Positions 40,269 through 48,218 of a stretch of 64,000 bases of DNA are shown one piece after another. This stretch comes from JAUVRX01 sp049664225. GTDB lineage: Bacteria; Acidobacteriota; Thermoanaerobaculia; Multivoradales; JAHEKO01. Both the position numbers and the translations under genes were made by a program. How positions within the stretch are numbered: position 1 is the first letter of the stretch; each line of letters begins with the position of its first letter. The stretch lies in assembly GCA_049664225.1 (NCBI GenBank), contig JBATEX010000114.1, forward strand, positions 1-64,000. The letters run 5' to 3'. Under the pieces are notes generated by a model. The model worked only from the letters and a program-made list of their open reading frames with translations, did no database searches and was not told where the DNA came from.

Positions 40269-41201
40269 ATGAGATTTCAAGGGAAGTTGCTGTTCTTGGT
40301 GGTAGCTGCTGTCCTGTTGGTCGCACCGGTAGCGACGGCGGGCGACGTGCCGATGGCGGACAACGCCTACATCGGTAGCGAAGCCTGCTTCGACTGCCAC
40401 GACGCGGCCGACCTGGGCATGCAAGCCGACGTTCACATGCAGATCCAATCCTTCGAGGTGCAGGGGCGCGAGGTCGGGTGCGAGGGCTGTCACGGCCCTG
40501 GCAAGCTGCACATGGAGGAGAGCGATCCGGAGCTGATTCGCACTTTCGCTGACGATGCGGACTACTCCCAAGAGGTGTGCATGAACTGCCACGCCACCAA
40601 GAACCTGCCGGAATGGGATGCCTCGATTCACGCACTCGAGGCCGTCGCCTGCACTGATTGTCACGGGGTGCATGGCAAGAGGAACAAGCCCAATGAAGCG
40701 TGCACTGCCTGCCATGCGGATTCGCGGGCCGCTTTCGAGCTGCCTTCACACCATCCGCTCCGCGAAGGCAAGATGAACTGCTCGAGCTGTCACAACCCAC
40801 ACTCTGCCACCGAGTTCATGCTCAAGACACGGATGCGCAAGGCCGATCTTTGCTACACCTGTCATCAGGACAAAGAGGGTCCGTTCATCTTCGAGCATCC
40901 CCCGGTGCAAGAGGACTGCAGCCTCTGCCACACGCCTCACGGCTCCGTGGCCAACAATCTGCTCACCGCCAATGAGCCGACGTTGTGCCTGCAGTGTCAC
41001 GACTTCCACTTCCATGCCGGATATCGCGCCTCCGACAGCCTCGAAGTGGAGATCGGTGGAATCGAGCGGGAGAACCCGTTTGGTCCCGAGGCTTACCAGA
41101 TTGCCTACACCACCAACTGCACTCAGTGTCATGCCCGGATCCATGGATCCGACACCCCATCTCAGGCGACAACGAATTGGGGCAAGGGCCTGACCCAGTA
41201 A
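40269..41201 (+). CDS. Decaheme c-type cytochrome, DmsE/MtrA family
   Basis: A 310-residue periplasmic cytochrome: signal peptide (to about residue 24, VATA), then ten CxxCH motifs (CFDCH, CEGCH, CMNCH, CTDCH, CTACH, CSSCH, CYTCH, CSLCH, CLQCH, CTQCH). Heme count, length and spacing match DmsE/MtrA/PioA, which sit inside an outer-membrane barrel and carry electrons across the outer membrane. The partner barrel gene follows 12 nt later. Start at 40269 with GAGGGAGG upstream. No OmcA/MtrC-type surface cytochrome is adjacent. Confidence 0.95.
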   Translation: MRFQGKLLFLVVAAVLLVAPVATAGDVPMADNAYIGSEACFDCHDAADLGMQADVHMQIQSFEVQGREVGCEGCHGPGKLHMEESDPELIRTFADDADYSQEVCMNCHATKNLPEWDASIHALEAVACTDCHGVHGKRNKPNEACTACHADSRAAFELPSHHPLREGKMNCSSCHNPHSATEFMLKTRMRKADLCYTCHQDKEGPFIFEHPPVQEDCSLCHTPHGSVANNLLTANEPTLCLQCHDFHFHAGYRASDSLEVEIGGIERENPFGPEAYQIAYTTNCTQCHARIHGSDTPSQATTNWGKGLTQ

Positions 41202-41213
41202 GGGAGGAGAGAG

Positions 41214-42962
41214 ATGAAAAACGTAAATCGACTCCTACTGGCAGTTCTGGTATTGGCTTTGGTCCCGGCGGCGACGATGGCGGCCATCGGCGACGGTGGC
41301 ACCATCATTGTCGAGCGGACTTTCTGGCTCGGGTATTGGGATTCCAGTGTCGACGGATCTCCGGATCTCGCTGCAGAGTATCGAGTGATCGGCGATGGCC
41401 CCGACGTGGGGGTCAAGTTGAAGACCATCCACGAGAAGGGTGCGATCGACTTCTACGGTCGGTTTCGCGATTCGGCGGACCAGGACTACAAGCTGGATTT
41501 CGACGTCAATCGCGTGTTCCGTTCGCAGAATCTGTTGAGCACGCTCATCCATCGACTCGGACATCAGCCGATCGAGCACTTCCAGGCGGTGACCAATCAC
41601 GGTCGTGTGACCTGGGAGACGGACCTCAATCCGGACTCGGAGTACGACTTCAAGTACCAGGTCTTCGAAACCAAGAACGAAGTCCAGCTGCCGAGTGTCG
41701 ACGGTCTCACCGTGGGTTTTGGCTATCGTAACCAGCAGCGCAAGGGAACGCGTCAGCACACGACGATCTCCCACTGCGATGCCTGTCACGTCTACAGCCA
41801 GGACCGGCCGACTGACGAGACTACTGACGACGCTTACATCGATCTGAAATACGCTTGGGCCTCGAATTTCGTGCGCGGCAGTTACAGGGGGCGCAGCTTC
41901 AGTGAGAGCCCGCAGAACATCTCGCTGCTCTTCGACGATGCCCTGCATCCGGAGCTTCGCGCACCGGTATTCGACAATCGATTGCAGTGGGATAGCGCTG
42001 AAGGGCCGCAGCCCGTGGATCTGGTGCCGGATATCTCGAAGGACATCTTCAAGCTCGACACCCTGGTCAACACCCACGGTTTTGCGATCGTTGGTGAGGG
42101 CGTCTGGTCTTCGACCGAGAACGACTTCACTCGCAACAAGACCGACTTCAACGGCTTCATGGCGAGTGTCGCCAAGCGCTTTGGCGAAACTCGTCGCTGG
42201 AACTTCCGCTGGCGAGGTCGGAGCTACCAGATAGACAACTCCACGGAGCTCCTGGTGCCGATTCAGCGTCCTGGAATAGCTGGGCCTCAGTCGCCTGGGA
42301 CCTACAGCACCTACTATCCGGATTGGCCCGAGGCGCAACTCCGGCTACCGTCGGCGAATCGAGACGTCATCGAGTCGAAGGCGGATATCACCTATCGCCT
42401 GGCCAATCGCGAGCTGGGATCACTCCGGTTCTTCTGGAACTACGACAAGCAGGACCGGGAGTACTACCAGGTGGCCCCAGGGACGACCGAAACCTCGAAG
42501 AACCTGCTGGGCATGTCCTGGTCAGCACGTCCTGGAAAGGGTTGGAAGACCTACGCCGGCATCAAGTACGCCGACATCAGCAACCCCTTCCAGATCGTCG
42601 ACGGCAAGTACTCGACGCTGATCTCGCAGGGGTCCGGCGGTAGCGCCTTCGACCCGCGTGCGGCTCAGTACTGGCAGATGCACGATGCGCGGATTGCCGA
42701 AGGTACGGCGTCGCCTTCGTCCTACTTCCAGGGCGATCTGCGCGGCACCTACCTGCACGACGGCAACATGCTGACGGCGTCCTATCGCTACTGGAAGGGT
42801 GACAACAACGACGGTGATCTGAACGACTGGGCGCGAGATTCCCAGGCTTTCAACATCACATTCTGGGCGACGCCCTCGCCGGAGTGGCAGTGGTACGTCG
42901 GCTACAACTACAACGACACCTCGATGGATACGGTGTTGACCATTCCGATTTTCGATGGGTGA
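41214..42962 (+). CDS. MtrB/PioB-family outer-membrane barrel, N-terminal part up to an in-frame TGA
   Basis: A 582-residue translation with signal peptide (to about MAA, residue 23), then many amphipathic beta strands of the MtrB/PioB decaheme-associated family. A CDACH motif at Cys188-His192 could bind one heme or replace the CxxC seen in MtrB. Translation stops at TGA 42960-42962, after PIFDG, in what should be a loop. The same frame continues open to 43379 with the missing last strands, so the full protein would be about 721 residues. AGGAGAGAG lies before the ATG. It pairs with the decaheme gene 12 nt upstream. Confidence 0.85.
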   Translation: MKNVNRLLLAVLVLALVPAATMAAIGDGGTIIVERTFWLGYWDSSVDGSPDLAAEYRVIGDGPDVGVKLKTIHEKGAIDFYGRFRDSADQDYKLDFDVNRVFRSQNLLSTLIHRLGHQPIEHFQAVTNHGRVTWETDLNPDSEYDFKYQVFETKNEVQLPSVDGLTVGFGYRNQQRKGTRQHTTISHCDACHVYSQDRPTDETTDDAYIDLKYAWASNFVRGSYRGRSFSESPQNISLLFDDALHPELRAPVFDNRLQWDSAEGPQPVDLVPDISKDIFKLDTLVNTHGFAIVGEGVWSSTENDFTRNKTDFNGFMASVAKRFGETRRWNFRWRGRSYQIDNSTELLVPIQRPGIAGPQSPGTYSTYYPDWPEAQLRLPSANRDVIESKADITYRLANRELGSLRFFWNYDKQDREYYQVAPGTTETSKNLLGMSWSARPGKGWKTYAGIKYADISNPFQIVDGKYSTLISQGSGGSAFDPRAAQYWQMHDARIAEGTASPSSYFQGDLRGTYLHDGNMLTASYRYWKGDNNDGDLNDWARDSQAFNITFWATPSPEWQWYVGYNYNDTSMDTVLTIPIFDG

Positions 42963-43379
42963 GCGGGCTCCATTGTTTCGGGCCAGGCTGGCTCGGATTT
43001 GAGCTCGACCAAGTACACATCCACCGTCAACACCGGGATGGGTGGCCTGAAGTTCAAGGTTACCGAGGCCTTCAAGCTCGGTTTCGACCTGGCGTACGTC
43101 AATGCCACGGCTTCGATGAGTCAATTCCGATTCACGACCGCCGAGGCGTGGGCGGCACCCAAACCGAATCAGAACTACGACATGTCGCTGGTCAACACCT
43201 ACTCGGATCTCGATACGACGCGATTCGAGTCGGACCTGTGGGCCAAGTTCGGCTTCGGGAAGTCTCTCTTCCTGTATGGCGACTGGCGGTATGTCGACTA
43301 TGCCGACGACGCGCCGTATCTCTACGACACGTCCGGCGAAATTTCCTGGTACACGCTCAGCCTAGGCTGGTCGTTCTGA
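42963..43379 (+). pseudogene. C-terminal part of the MtrB/PioB barrel after the in-frame TGA
   Basis: This continues exactly in frame from the 41214 gene: AGSIVSGQAGSDLSSTKY, then beta strands FKLGFDLAYVNA, FESDLWAKFGFG and SLFLYGDWRYVDY, with the final strand ISWYTLSLGWSF ending in Phe, the outer-membrane barrel signature. There is no ribosome-binding site, and the piece alone could not make a barrel. Either the TGA is a real nonsense mutation, a read-through codon or a sequence error. Confidence 0.75.
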
Positions 43380-43414
43380 TGCACTTGTAAGCCTCCTTGG
43401 TGCATTGGTTCCAA

Positions 43415-43449
43415 GGCCCCGCCCCTTGACAGGGCGGGGCCGTTTTTTC
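43415..43449 (+). terminator. Rho-independent terminator of the decaheme-barrel operon
   Basis: GGCCCCGCCC (43415-43424), loop CTTGACA, GGGCGGGGCC (43432-43441), then GTTTTTTC. A 10-bp GC stem followed directly by six T residues, 36 nt after the barrel stop codon. Confidence 0.95.
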
Positions 43450-43471
43450 TTGGGGCAGCATCCGCGGATCA

Positions 43472-43500
43472 TTGAAGCGGCCGGACCTGTGCCGGCCGTC
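43472..43500 (+). repeat. REP-like repeat left of REP-associated transposase 2
   Basis: TTGAAGCGGCCGGACCTGTG followed by CCGGCCGTC. The internal GGCCGG...CCGGCC pairing forms a hairpin. A near-identical direct copy stands at 44136-44164. Confidence 0.75.
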
Positions 43501-43547
43501 TGTCATTTGTGAGGATTCACACCGCACTTCCGTCTTGGTAATTCGCA

Positions 43548-43997
43548 ATGCGAAGTACCAACTTGCGGACTTGGAGCACCAGCCGCGGGAATCGGCTGGA
43601 CTGCGAGTATCCTGAGGGTTACCCACTGCATGCCACCATCTGCACACGGCTTGGCCTCAGCTTCTTCCTTGATCACTCTCTGGCCCGACCGGTATTTGAG
43701 TTGCTGAATGAGCAGGACTGCACCCTTGCCGCCTGCCTGATGCCGGATCACCTTCACTGGCTGCTATCCGACGCGTCGCGAGCTCAAGAAGCAGTCAGTC
43801 GTTTCAAGTCGGTGTCGACTCGGACAAGTTGGAGCCAAGGCAGGCACGGCAAGCTGTGGCAGCGGTCGTTTTGGGATCACGTCATTCGACGTCAGGAAGA
43901 TCTCAAGGCGGTAGCCGAGTACATCATTCAGAATCCGGTACGGCAGGGTCTCGTTCGAGAGGCACGCGAGTACCCTTTTCACGTGACGAGGCTGTGA
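43548..43997 (+). CDS. REP-associated tyrosine transposase (RAYT), second type
   Basis: A 149-residue Y1 transposase. Strand YPLHATICTR, the HUH motif in ACLMPDHLHWLLSD, the connector KLWQRSFWDHVIRRQEDLK and the catalytic Tyr in AEYIIQNPVRQGLV. Size and motifs match compact REP-associated enzymes, which act on single-stranded REP hairpins. Copies of one REP family flank it at 43472-43500, 44061-44085 (inverted) and 44136-44164. It is only distantly related to the larger enzyme at 15914-16858. Gene appears intact. Confidence 0.9.
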   Translation: MRSTNLRTWSTSRGNRLDCEYPEGYPLHATICTRLGLSFFLDHSLARPVFELLNEQDCTLAACLMPDHLHWLLSDASRAQEAVSRFKSVSTRTSWSQGRHGKLWQRSFWDHVIRRQEDLKAVAEYIIQNPVRQGLVREAREYPFHVTRL

Positions 43998-44060
43998 GAC
44001 TGGCCGGTGCAGCTTCGACTCCCCCCGGGCGGAACAGGTCCGGCGCCCCCCTCACGCCCC

Positions 44061-44164
44061 GGCCGCCACAGGTGCGGCCGCTTCAGGAGTTTGACAGGGA
44101 GAACTCGAACCATTGATACGGCTGGGTTCGAACCATTGAAGCGGCTGGACCTGTGCCGGCCGTC
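44061..44164. repeat. REP-like copies right of REP-associated transposase 2
   Basis: An inverted copy (GGCCGCCACAGGTGCGGCCG then CTTCA, 44061-44085) and a direct copy (TTGAAGCGGCTGGACCTGTG then CCGGCCGTC, 44136-44164) form an opposed pair, the arrangement called REPIN in other genomes. Confidence 0.7.
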
Positions 44165-45694
44165 CTAGGGTTCGAGCCACGCCAACGGCCGTTCTGCGCT
44201 CAGATTTCGGTCGATCGCCATGCGCTGCAGAACGGCGTGATCCACCCGGTACAGGCGCCAGAAGCCCTCTTTGGCAACCGGTTGCAACGCCTCGATCTCA
44301 CTCACTCTCTCCTGGTCCTCTTCGAACCCGTTGACCATCACCGCATCGAACCAGGCCAGGTCGCTCAGCCTCAGGCTCCACGGCTCCCACTCGAGGTTGT
44401 GGGTCCAGGGCTGGGTGTAGGTCTCCTTGAGGACCACCGGCATAGGAGCGAAGTTGGCGAATGTGAACCCCAGGGAACCTCCACCGCGCACCTGGGCGTA
44501 CGCAGGAAGCTGCAGGAAGGGTGCCCTCTTGATGACACGGCTCCGCTGTTCCGTCTCGATCCCGAGAACGCGGGACTGTGGCGGAGTCTGTTCCAGGGCC
44601 TGCTCGAAGCCTGTCAGTTCATGGCGCTCGTAGAAGCTCCACAGGATGGCCAGCATGATGACAAACAGAGCGGCGACTGCAGAGGATCCAGCGCGGGCGA
44701 GTGACGGCCGGACTCTCGGCGCCGGCGCTGCCAGCACCAGCAGAACCAGCGCTGGCGCCATCCACCGTTGGGCGAACTCGGTCGTCTGGTTGTAGAGGTT
44801 GGGCAGCGTCAGCGCCGCGGCCAGAAGGAGGAAGCCGGCCAGTGCCAGCATCCCGTCGCTTCGCTTCCTGATCTCGTGTCGATTTTGGAACAGCCCCACA
44901 GCGACCCACAGCAGAATCACACCCATCATCACGAACTCGGTCGGCCCCTTGACCCCACCGAAGGCGGTGTTCACGAACCATCGGGGATTCACTCGTGTCC
45001 AGGGTAGGGGAGTCCAGTCCGTCGGAGAGGTGAACTGGAGCTTCTCGAGGTTTCCATACCAGATCGCGGCCAGCAGGATGACCGGCGCCACGGCCGCGAT
45101 TCTGCGCAGCCGTCGTTTCTTTAGAGGCAGTCCTATTGCGACATCGTGAACGACTAGCCAGACCAGCCCAGCTACCAACCAGAGAGCGTGGCTGAAGTAC
45201 AGCAGTAGGCAGCCCAGAAGCAGCTTCCATTCGGAGCGCTGGTCTGCGGTTCCAATCGTCAGGGGAACCCACAGAAGAAAGACCGGGAAACCCACGACGA
45301 AGGGTGCGAAACCCCAGTACATCGACAAGCTGAAGAAGAAGAGCGACGCCAGAATCGCCGACGGGATCGACCGCCCGCGGCTGGCAGCCAGCGCGTGTAT
45401 CGAGCCCGCCCAGGCCATCCCGAAGAGAGTCATCCCAATCAGCCCGACCTTCATCGGCTCCACGATCTTCCAAAGAGCGCCGAACACCAGGTAGGCGAGC
45501 CAATAGGGCGTGAACCACTGAATCCGGTATCCCGAGTCGGGATTCCCCAGAGTCTCGAAGAACAACCGCACCTGCGCCACGTGCTGCGGCAAGTCCGCTG
45601 ACGGCGGTATGTCCACCACCAGAAACGGCACTACCACCAGCCCAATCGAGAGCAGGGAAAACAGTACCCGCGTCCGCTTCGAGGGTTCACCCAT
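44165..45694 (-). CDS. Polytopic membrane protein, GT-C glycosyltransferase-like
   Basis: A 509-residue protein with about ten transmembrane helices in its first 370 residues and a soluble C-terminal part. The first loop has DIPPSADLPQHVAQVRLFFETLG, which resembles the acidic first loop of GT-C enzymes using lipid-linked sugars. The exact family is not recognised. The gene stands alone between a transposase and a VapC-like gene, on the minus strand. A role in envelope glycosylation would fit the other glycan genes but is speculative. Confidence 0.6.
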   Translation of the reverse strand: MGEPSKRTRVLFSLLSIGLVVVPFLVVDIPPSADLPQHVAQVRLFFETLGNPDSGYRIQWFTPYWLAYLVFGALWKIVEPMKVGLIGMTLFGMAWAGSIHALAASRGRSIPSAILASLFFFSLSMYWGFAPFVVGFPVFLLWVPLTIGTADQRSEWKLLLGCLLLYFSHALWLVAGLVWLVVHDVAIGLPLKKRRLRRIAAVAPVILLAAIWYGNLEKLQFTSPTDWTPLPWTRVNPRWFVNTAFGGVKGPTEFVMMGVILLWVAVGLFQNRHEIRKRSDGMLALAGFLLLAAALTLPNLYNQTTEFAQRWMAPALVLLVLAAPAPRVRPSLARAGSSAVAALFVIMLAILWSFYERHELTGFEQALEQTPPQSRVLGIETEQRSRVIKRAPFLQLPAYAQVRGGGSLGFTFANFAPMPVVLKETYTQPWTHNLEWEPWSLRLSDLAWFDAVMVNGFEEDQERVSEIEALQPVAKEGFWRLYRVDHAVLQRMAIDRNLSAERPLAWLEP

Positions 45695-45734
45695 GCCGCG
45701 ACTCTAGCGCATGCGGTCCGTGCTGGGAGGTGGA

Positions 45735-45943
45735 TGTGGGGGCGGGGCTTGCCCCCGCCCGCGAACGCCCGCAACGAGCGCCCCTGCAATTGCCTGTGAC
45801 GCGGTCCTGGGATTGGGTGGGGGTTGTAGGGGAGGGCCTTGCCGCCGCCCGCGGACGCCCGCAACGAGCGCCCCTACAATTGCCTGTGACGCGGTCCCGG
45901 GACCGGGTGGGGGCTGTAGGGGAGGGCCTTGCGCCCTCCCGCT
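45735..45943 (+). repeat. 90-bp tandem repeat, about 2.3 copies
   Basis: The period is 90 bp: the unit begins with the GTAGGGG...CTTGC...CCCGCCCGCG hairpin and continues ACGCCCGCAACGAGCGCCCC, CAATTGCCTGTGACGCGGTC and a GGGTGGGGG tail. Copy 1 is about 45735-45824, copy 2 45825-45914, and a partial hairpin-only copy 45915-45943. Confidence 0.85.
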
Positions 45944-45944
45944 G

Positions 45945-46361
45945 CTACGCATCGGCAGGGAGAATTCTGAAGGGCCTCCCACCTGCCCCCCGCAACGCCC
46001 GAAAGTGCCGCTCATCGAGCGTCAAGAGGTCGAGGACGTTGTGCTTCTCAGACAAGACCACGAGCGAAGCATCTGCCAGTCCGATCCCCAGGTCGGAATA
46101 CTGCTCGATGATCTCTCGAGCACGTGCGACTTCCTCGGCTCCGAAGGAAGCCAACTCGTAGGCGCCCCTCTCGAGGTCACGAAGAAACTCGAGCTCCGCT
46201 TTGATTCCTGACAGGTTCGTGATTAGGTAGTCCAGCTCGGCGAGAACGAACGGAGACACTAGCAGCCTGCCCCTGGATTCCGAAACGGTCCGAGCGCACG
46301 CCTCGTGATGTCGCAGCTTTCTGGACAGCGCAGGTAGCAGACCGCTGGTATCGAGCAGCAT
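45945..46361 (-). CDS. PIN-domain toxin, VapC-like
   Basis: A 138-residue PIN nuclease. The acidic residues are in MLLDTSGLLPAL (Asp4), VLAELDYLI (Glu), GLADASLVVL (Asp) and TLDERHF (Asp), the usual magnesium set. VapC toxins cleave RNA and are held in check by the adjacent antitoxin. The ATG at 46361 overlaps the antitoxin stop (TGATG); two GTG codons lie just upstream. Second gene of the minus-strand pair. Confidence 0.88.
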   Translation of the reverse strand: MLLDTSGLLPALSRKLRHHEACARTVSESRGRLLVSPFVLAELDYLITNLSGIKAELEFLRDLERGAYELASFGAEEVARAREIIEQYSDLGIGLADASLVVLSEKHNVLDLLTLDERHFRALRGAGGRPFRILPADA

Positions 46362-46633
46362 CACCACTCGCCGAAACCCTCGAGCAGCTCATCCACGCGC
46401 TCTGCAGCCGTCGGGTCGTCGAAGCCTTCGGACGTGAGCGGAATCTTTGGCTTAGGAGGCCGCCGTTCTTCAACTGCAGCCTGTAAAGCGGCACGAATGA
46501 TCTCCGCCTCGGAGCGCTTCTCCTCGGCGGCCATCTTCTCGAGATCTGCCTTCAGAGCTTCGGGGAGGTACACGGTCGTCTTTATCATGCCATACATTAT
46601 GCCATACGTTTTCTGAGTTCTGTCTGTTGACAT
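46361..46633 (-). CDS. Ribbon-helix-helix antitoxin, VapB/CopG-like
   Basis: A protein of about 90 residues. The RHH core is IKTTVYLPEALKADLEKMAAEEKRSEAEIIRAAL; the C-terminal tail (PKIPLTSEGFDDPTAAERVDELLEGFGEW) should wrap the toxin. Start 46633 has GAGGAG seven bases before it; an internal ATG at 46588 would give a more typical RHH start but has no ribosome-binding site. Two direct copies of GTATGGCAT lie in the N-terminal codons (46588-46608) and could be the autoregulatory operator. Confidence 0.8.
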   Translation of the reverse strand: MSTDRTQKTYGIMYGMIKTTVYLPEALKADLEKMAAEEKRSEAEIIRAALQAAVEERRPPKPKIPLTSEGFDDPTAAERVDELLEGFGEW

Positions 46634-46937
46634 CATCGTGCTCCTCAGAATGTAAGGACGGAAGTGGGGCGACGGGCCTTGCGGTTCCAAGAGTCATCTC
46701 GGGCCACCGGGCTGGGATCCAAGGTAGGTGGGTGATGTAGGGGAGGGCCTTGCGCCCTCCCGTGGTGCCCCCTTCTGATCCCGTTCCATCGGGTGGGTCG
46801 GCGACCTGCCCTTTTAGGGCTTGGGCCTTTGGGGCAGGCCAGATACCATATGCGCGGCCTGAGACTGGCCGTTTCCAGGGTGCAAACGGCATCCGCGCAA
46901 ACCAGGGTGGCGACTCGCCGCCTTCAGGAGACTTCCG
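46634..46937. other. 304-nt intergenic stretch with hairpins
   Basis: No supported gene. It holds a GATGTAGGGGAGGGCCTTGC hairpin unit with CCCTCCC arm (46734-46761) and a large imperfect hairpin whose arms are CCTGCCC (about 46805) and GGGGCAGG (about 46830). It ends with TTCAGGAGAC, the ribosome-binding site of the ChaN-PDZ gene. Confidence 0.6.
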
Positions 46938-48194
46938 ATGAATCGAAATCGCATCCCCGTGGCCTTTCTGGCACTACTCGTAGCTCTGACGGCCCTGCCA
47001 GCAATGGGTGAGATCGACAAGCCCTACCGGATGGAGATTGGGGACCCTGCCCGCAAGGCCCAGAAGGCCGACCTCGTCCTGGACGCCATCACCGACACTC
47101 GCACGGGCGAGCTTCTGAGCCCCGCACAGCTGGCCGACAAGCTGGCTGACAAGCGCATCGTGTTCATGGGCGAGAGCCACACCGACATCTTCTTTCACCG
47201 CTCCCAGTTCCAGATCATCGAGGCCCTGGAGAACGCCGGCCGTGAAGTCCTGATCGGCCTCGAAATGTACCCCTACACTAAGCAAGAGCTGCTGGACAAC
47301 TGGGTGGCCGGACGCTACACCGAGGAGGGCTTTCTCGAGATCTCGCAGTGGTACGAGGCCTGGGGCTATCACTGGGACTACTACCGGTCCATCTTCATTT
47401 TCGCCCGGGAGAAAGGTATCCCCATGTATGCCCTCAACACCCCGCGCGAGGTGATCGCCGCGGTACGCAAGCAAGGCTTCGAGGAGCTCACCGAGGAGCA
47501 GATGGCTAATATGCCACCAGCGGTGGACACCGACAACGCCGAGCACATGGAGCTCTTCAAGGCCTTCTTCGAGGACGAGGACTTCCACGCGTCGATGACC
47601 GACGAGCAGTGGCAGGGGATGTTCGACGCGCAGTGCACCTGGGATGCCACCTTCGGCAACAATGCCCTGAAGGCCTTGGAGAAGCATCCGGATTCCAATG
47701 CGATCCTCGTGGTCCTCGTGGGCTCCGGCCACGTCACGTACGACCTGGGAATCCAACGCCAGATCGCCCAGTGGGAGCAGATTCCCATGGCCACCGTCAT
47801 CCCGATCAACGTCGAGGACGGAGATGGCCAGATCATCGCCGAGGTCCAGGCGTCCTACGCCGATTTCCTATGGGGCATGCCTCCTGTCACCGATCCGATC
47901 TACCCGAGCCTAGGGATCTCCACGCGCAGCACCGGCGACGAGGGCCAGCGCACCGTCATCTTCATCGGCGAAGGCTCAGTAGGGGAGAAGGCCGGTTTCC
48001 AGATGGGCGACGTGCTCATCTCCATGGACGGAAACCCCATCCCGAACCGAGAGGCCCTGGCCATCCTCATGTCCCAGAAACGGTGGGGTGATACCGCGGT
48101 CGTGAGGGTTCAGCGGGGTGAGGAGGAGGTGGTATTGGACGTGGCCTTCCGGAGAACGCTGTCGGAGCAATCGACTGCAAGCGGAAGAGATTGA
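46938..48194 (+). CDS. ChaN-like heme-uptake/Tiki-fold protein with a C-terminal PDZ domain
   Basis: A 418-residue exported protein: signal peptide to about residue 24 (PAMG), then a ChaN domain (about 40-290) with IVFMGESHTDIFFHRSQFQII, IGLEMYPYTKQELLD and VVLVGSGHVTYDLG, the Glu/His pattern of the ChaN/EreA/Tiki fold. Residues about 325-405 form a PDZ domain (GSVGEKAGFQMGDVLISMDG). ChaN binds heme cofacially in bacteria; with so many cytochromes nearby, heme handling is attractive. Some Tiki-fold proteins are proteases, and the PDZ domain fits that too. Start has CAGGAG upstream. Confidence 0.85.
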   Translation: MNRNRIPVAFLALLVALTALPAMGEIDKPYRMEIGDPARKAQKADLVLDAITDTRTGELLSPAQLADKLADKRIVFMGESHTDIFFHRSQFQIIEALENAGREVLIGLEMYPYTKQELLDNWVAGRYTEEGFLEISQWYEAWGYHWDYYRSIFIFAREKGIPMYALNTPREVIAAVRKQGFEELTEEQMANMPPAVDTDNAEHMELFKAFFEDEDFHASMTDEQWQGMFDAQCTWDATFGNNALKALEKHPDSNAILVVLVGSGHVTYDLGIQRQIAQWEQIPMATVIPINVEDGDGQIIAEVQASYADFLWGMPPVTDPIYPSLGISTRSTGDEGQRTVIFIGEGSVGEKAGFQMGDVLISMDGNPIPNREALAILMSQKRWGDTAVVRVQRGEEEVVLDVAFRRTLSEQSTASGRD

Positions 48195-48218
48195 CGTCTC
48201 GCCGGTTGGCAAGAGGAA

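Noticed and set aside
42960..42999. TGA in the MtrB-like gene as a selenocysteine codon
   Set aside because: No convincing SECIS-type hairpin follows, the family has no known Sec residue and the site lies in a loop; nonsense mutation or sequence error is simpler.
45735..45943. CRISPR or replication-origin iterons
   Set aside because: The 90-bp units have no unique spacers, and no replication initiator gene or DnaA boxes are nearby.
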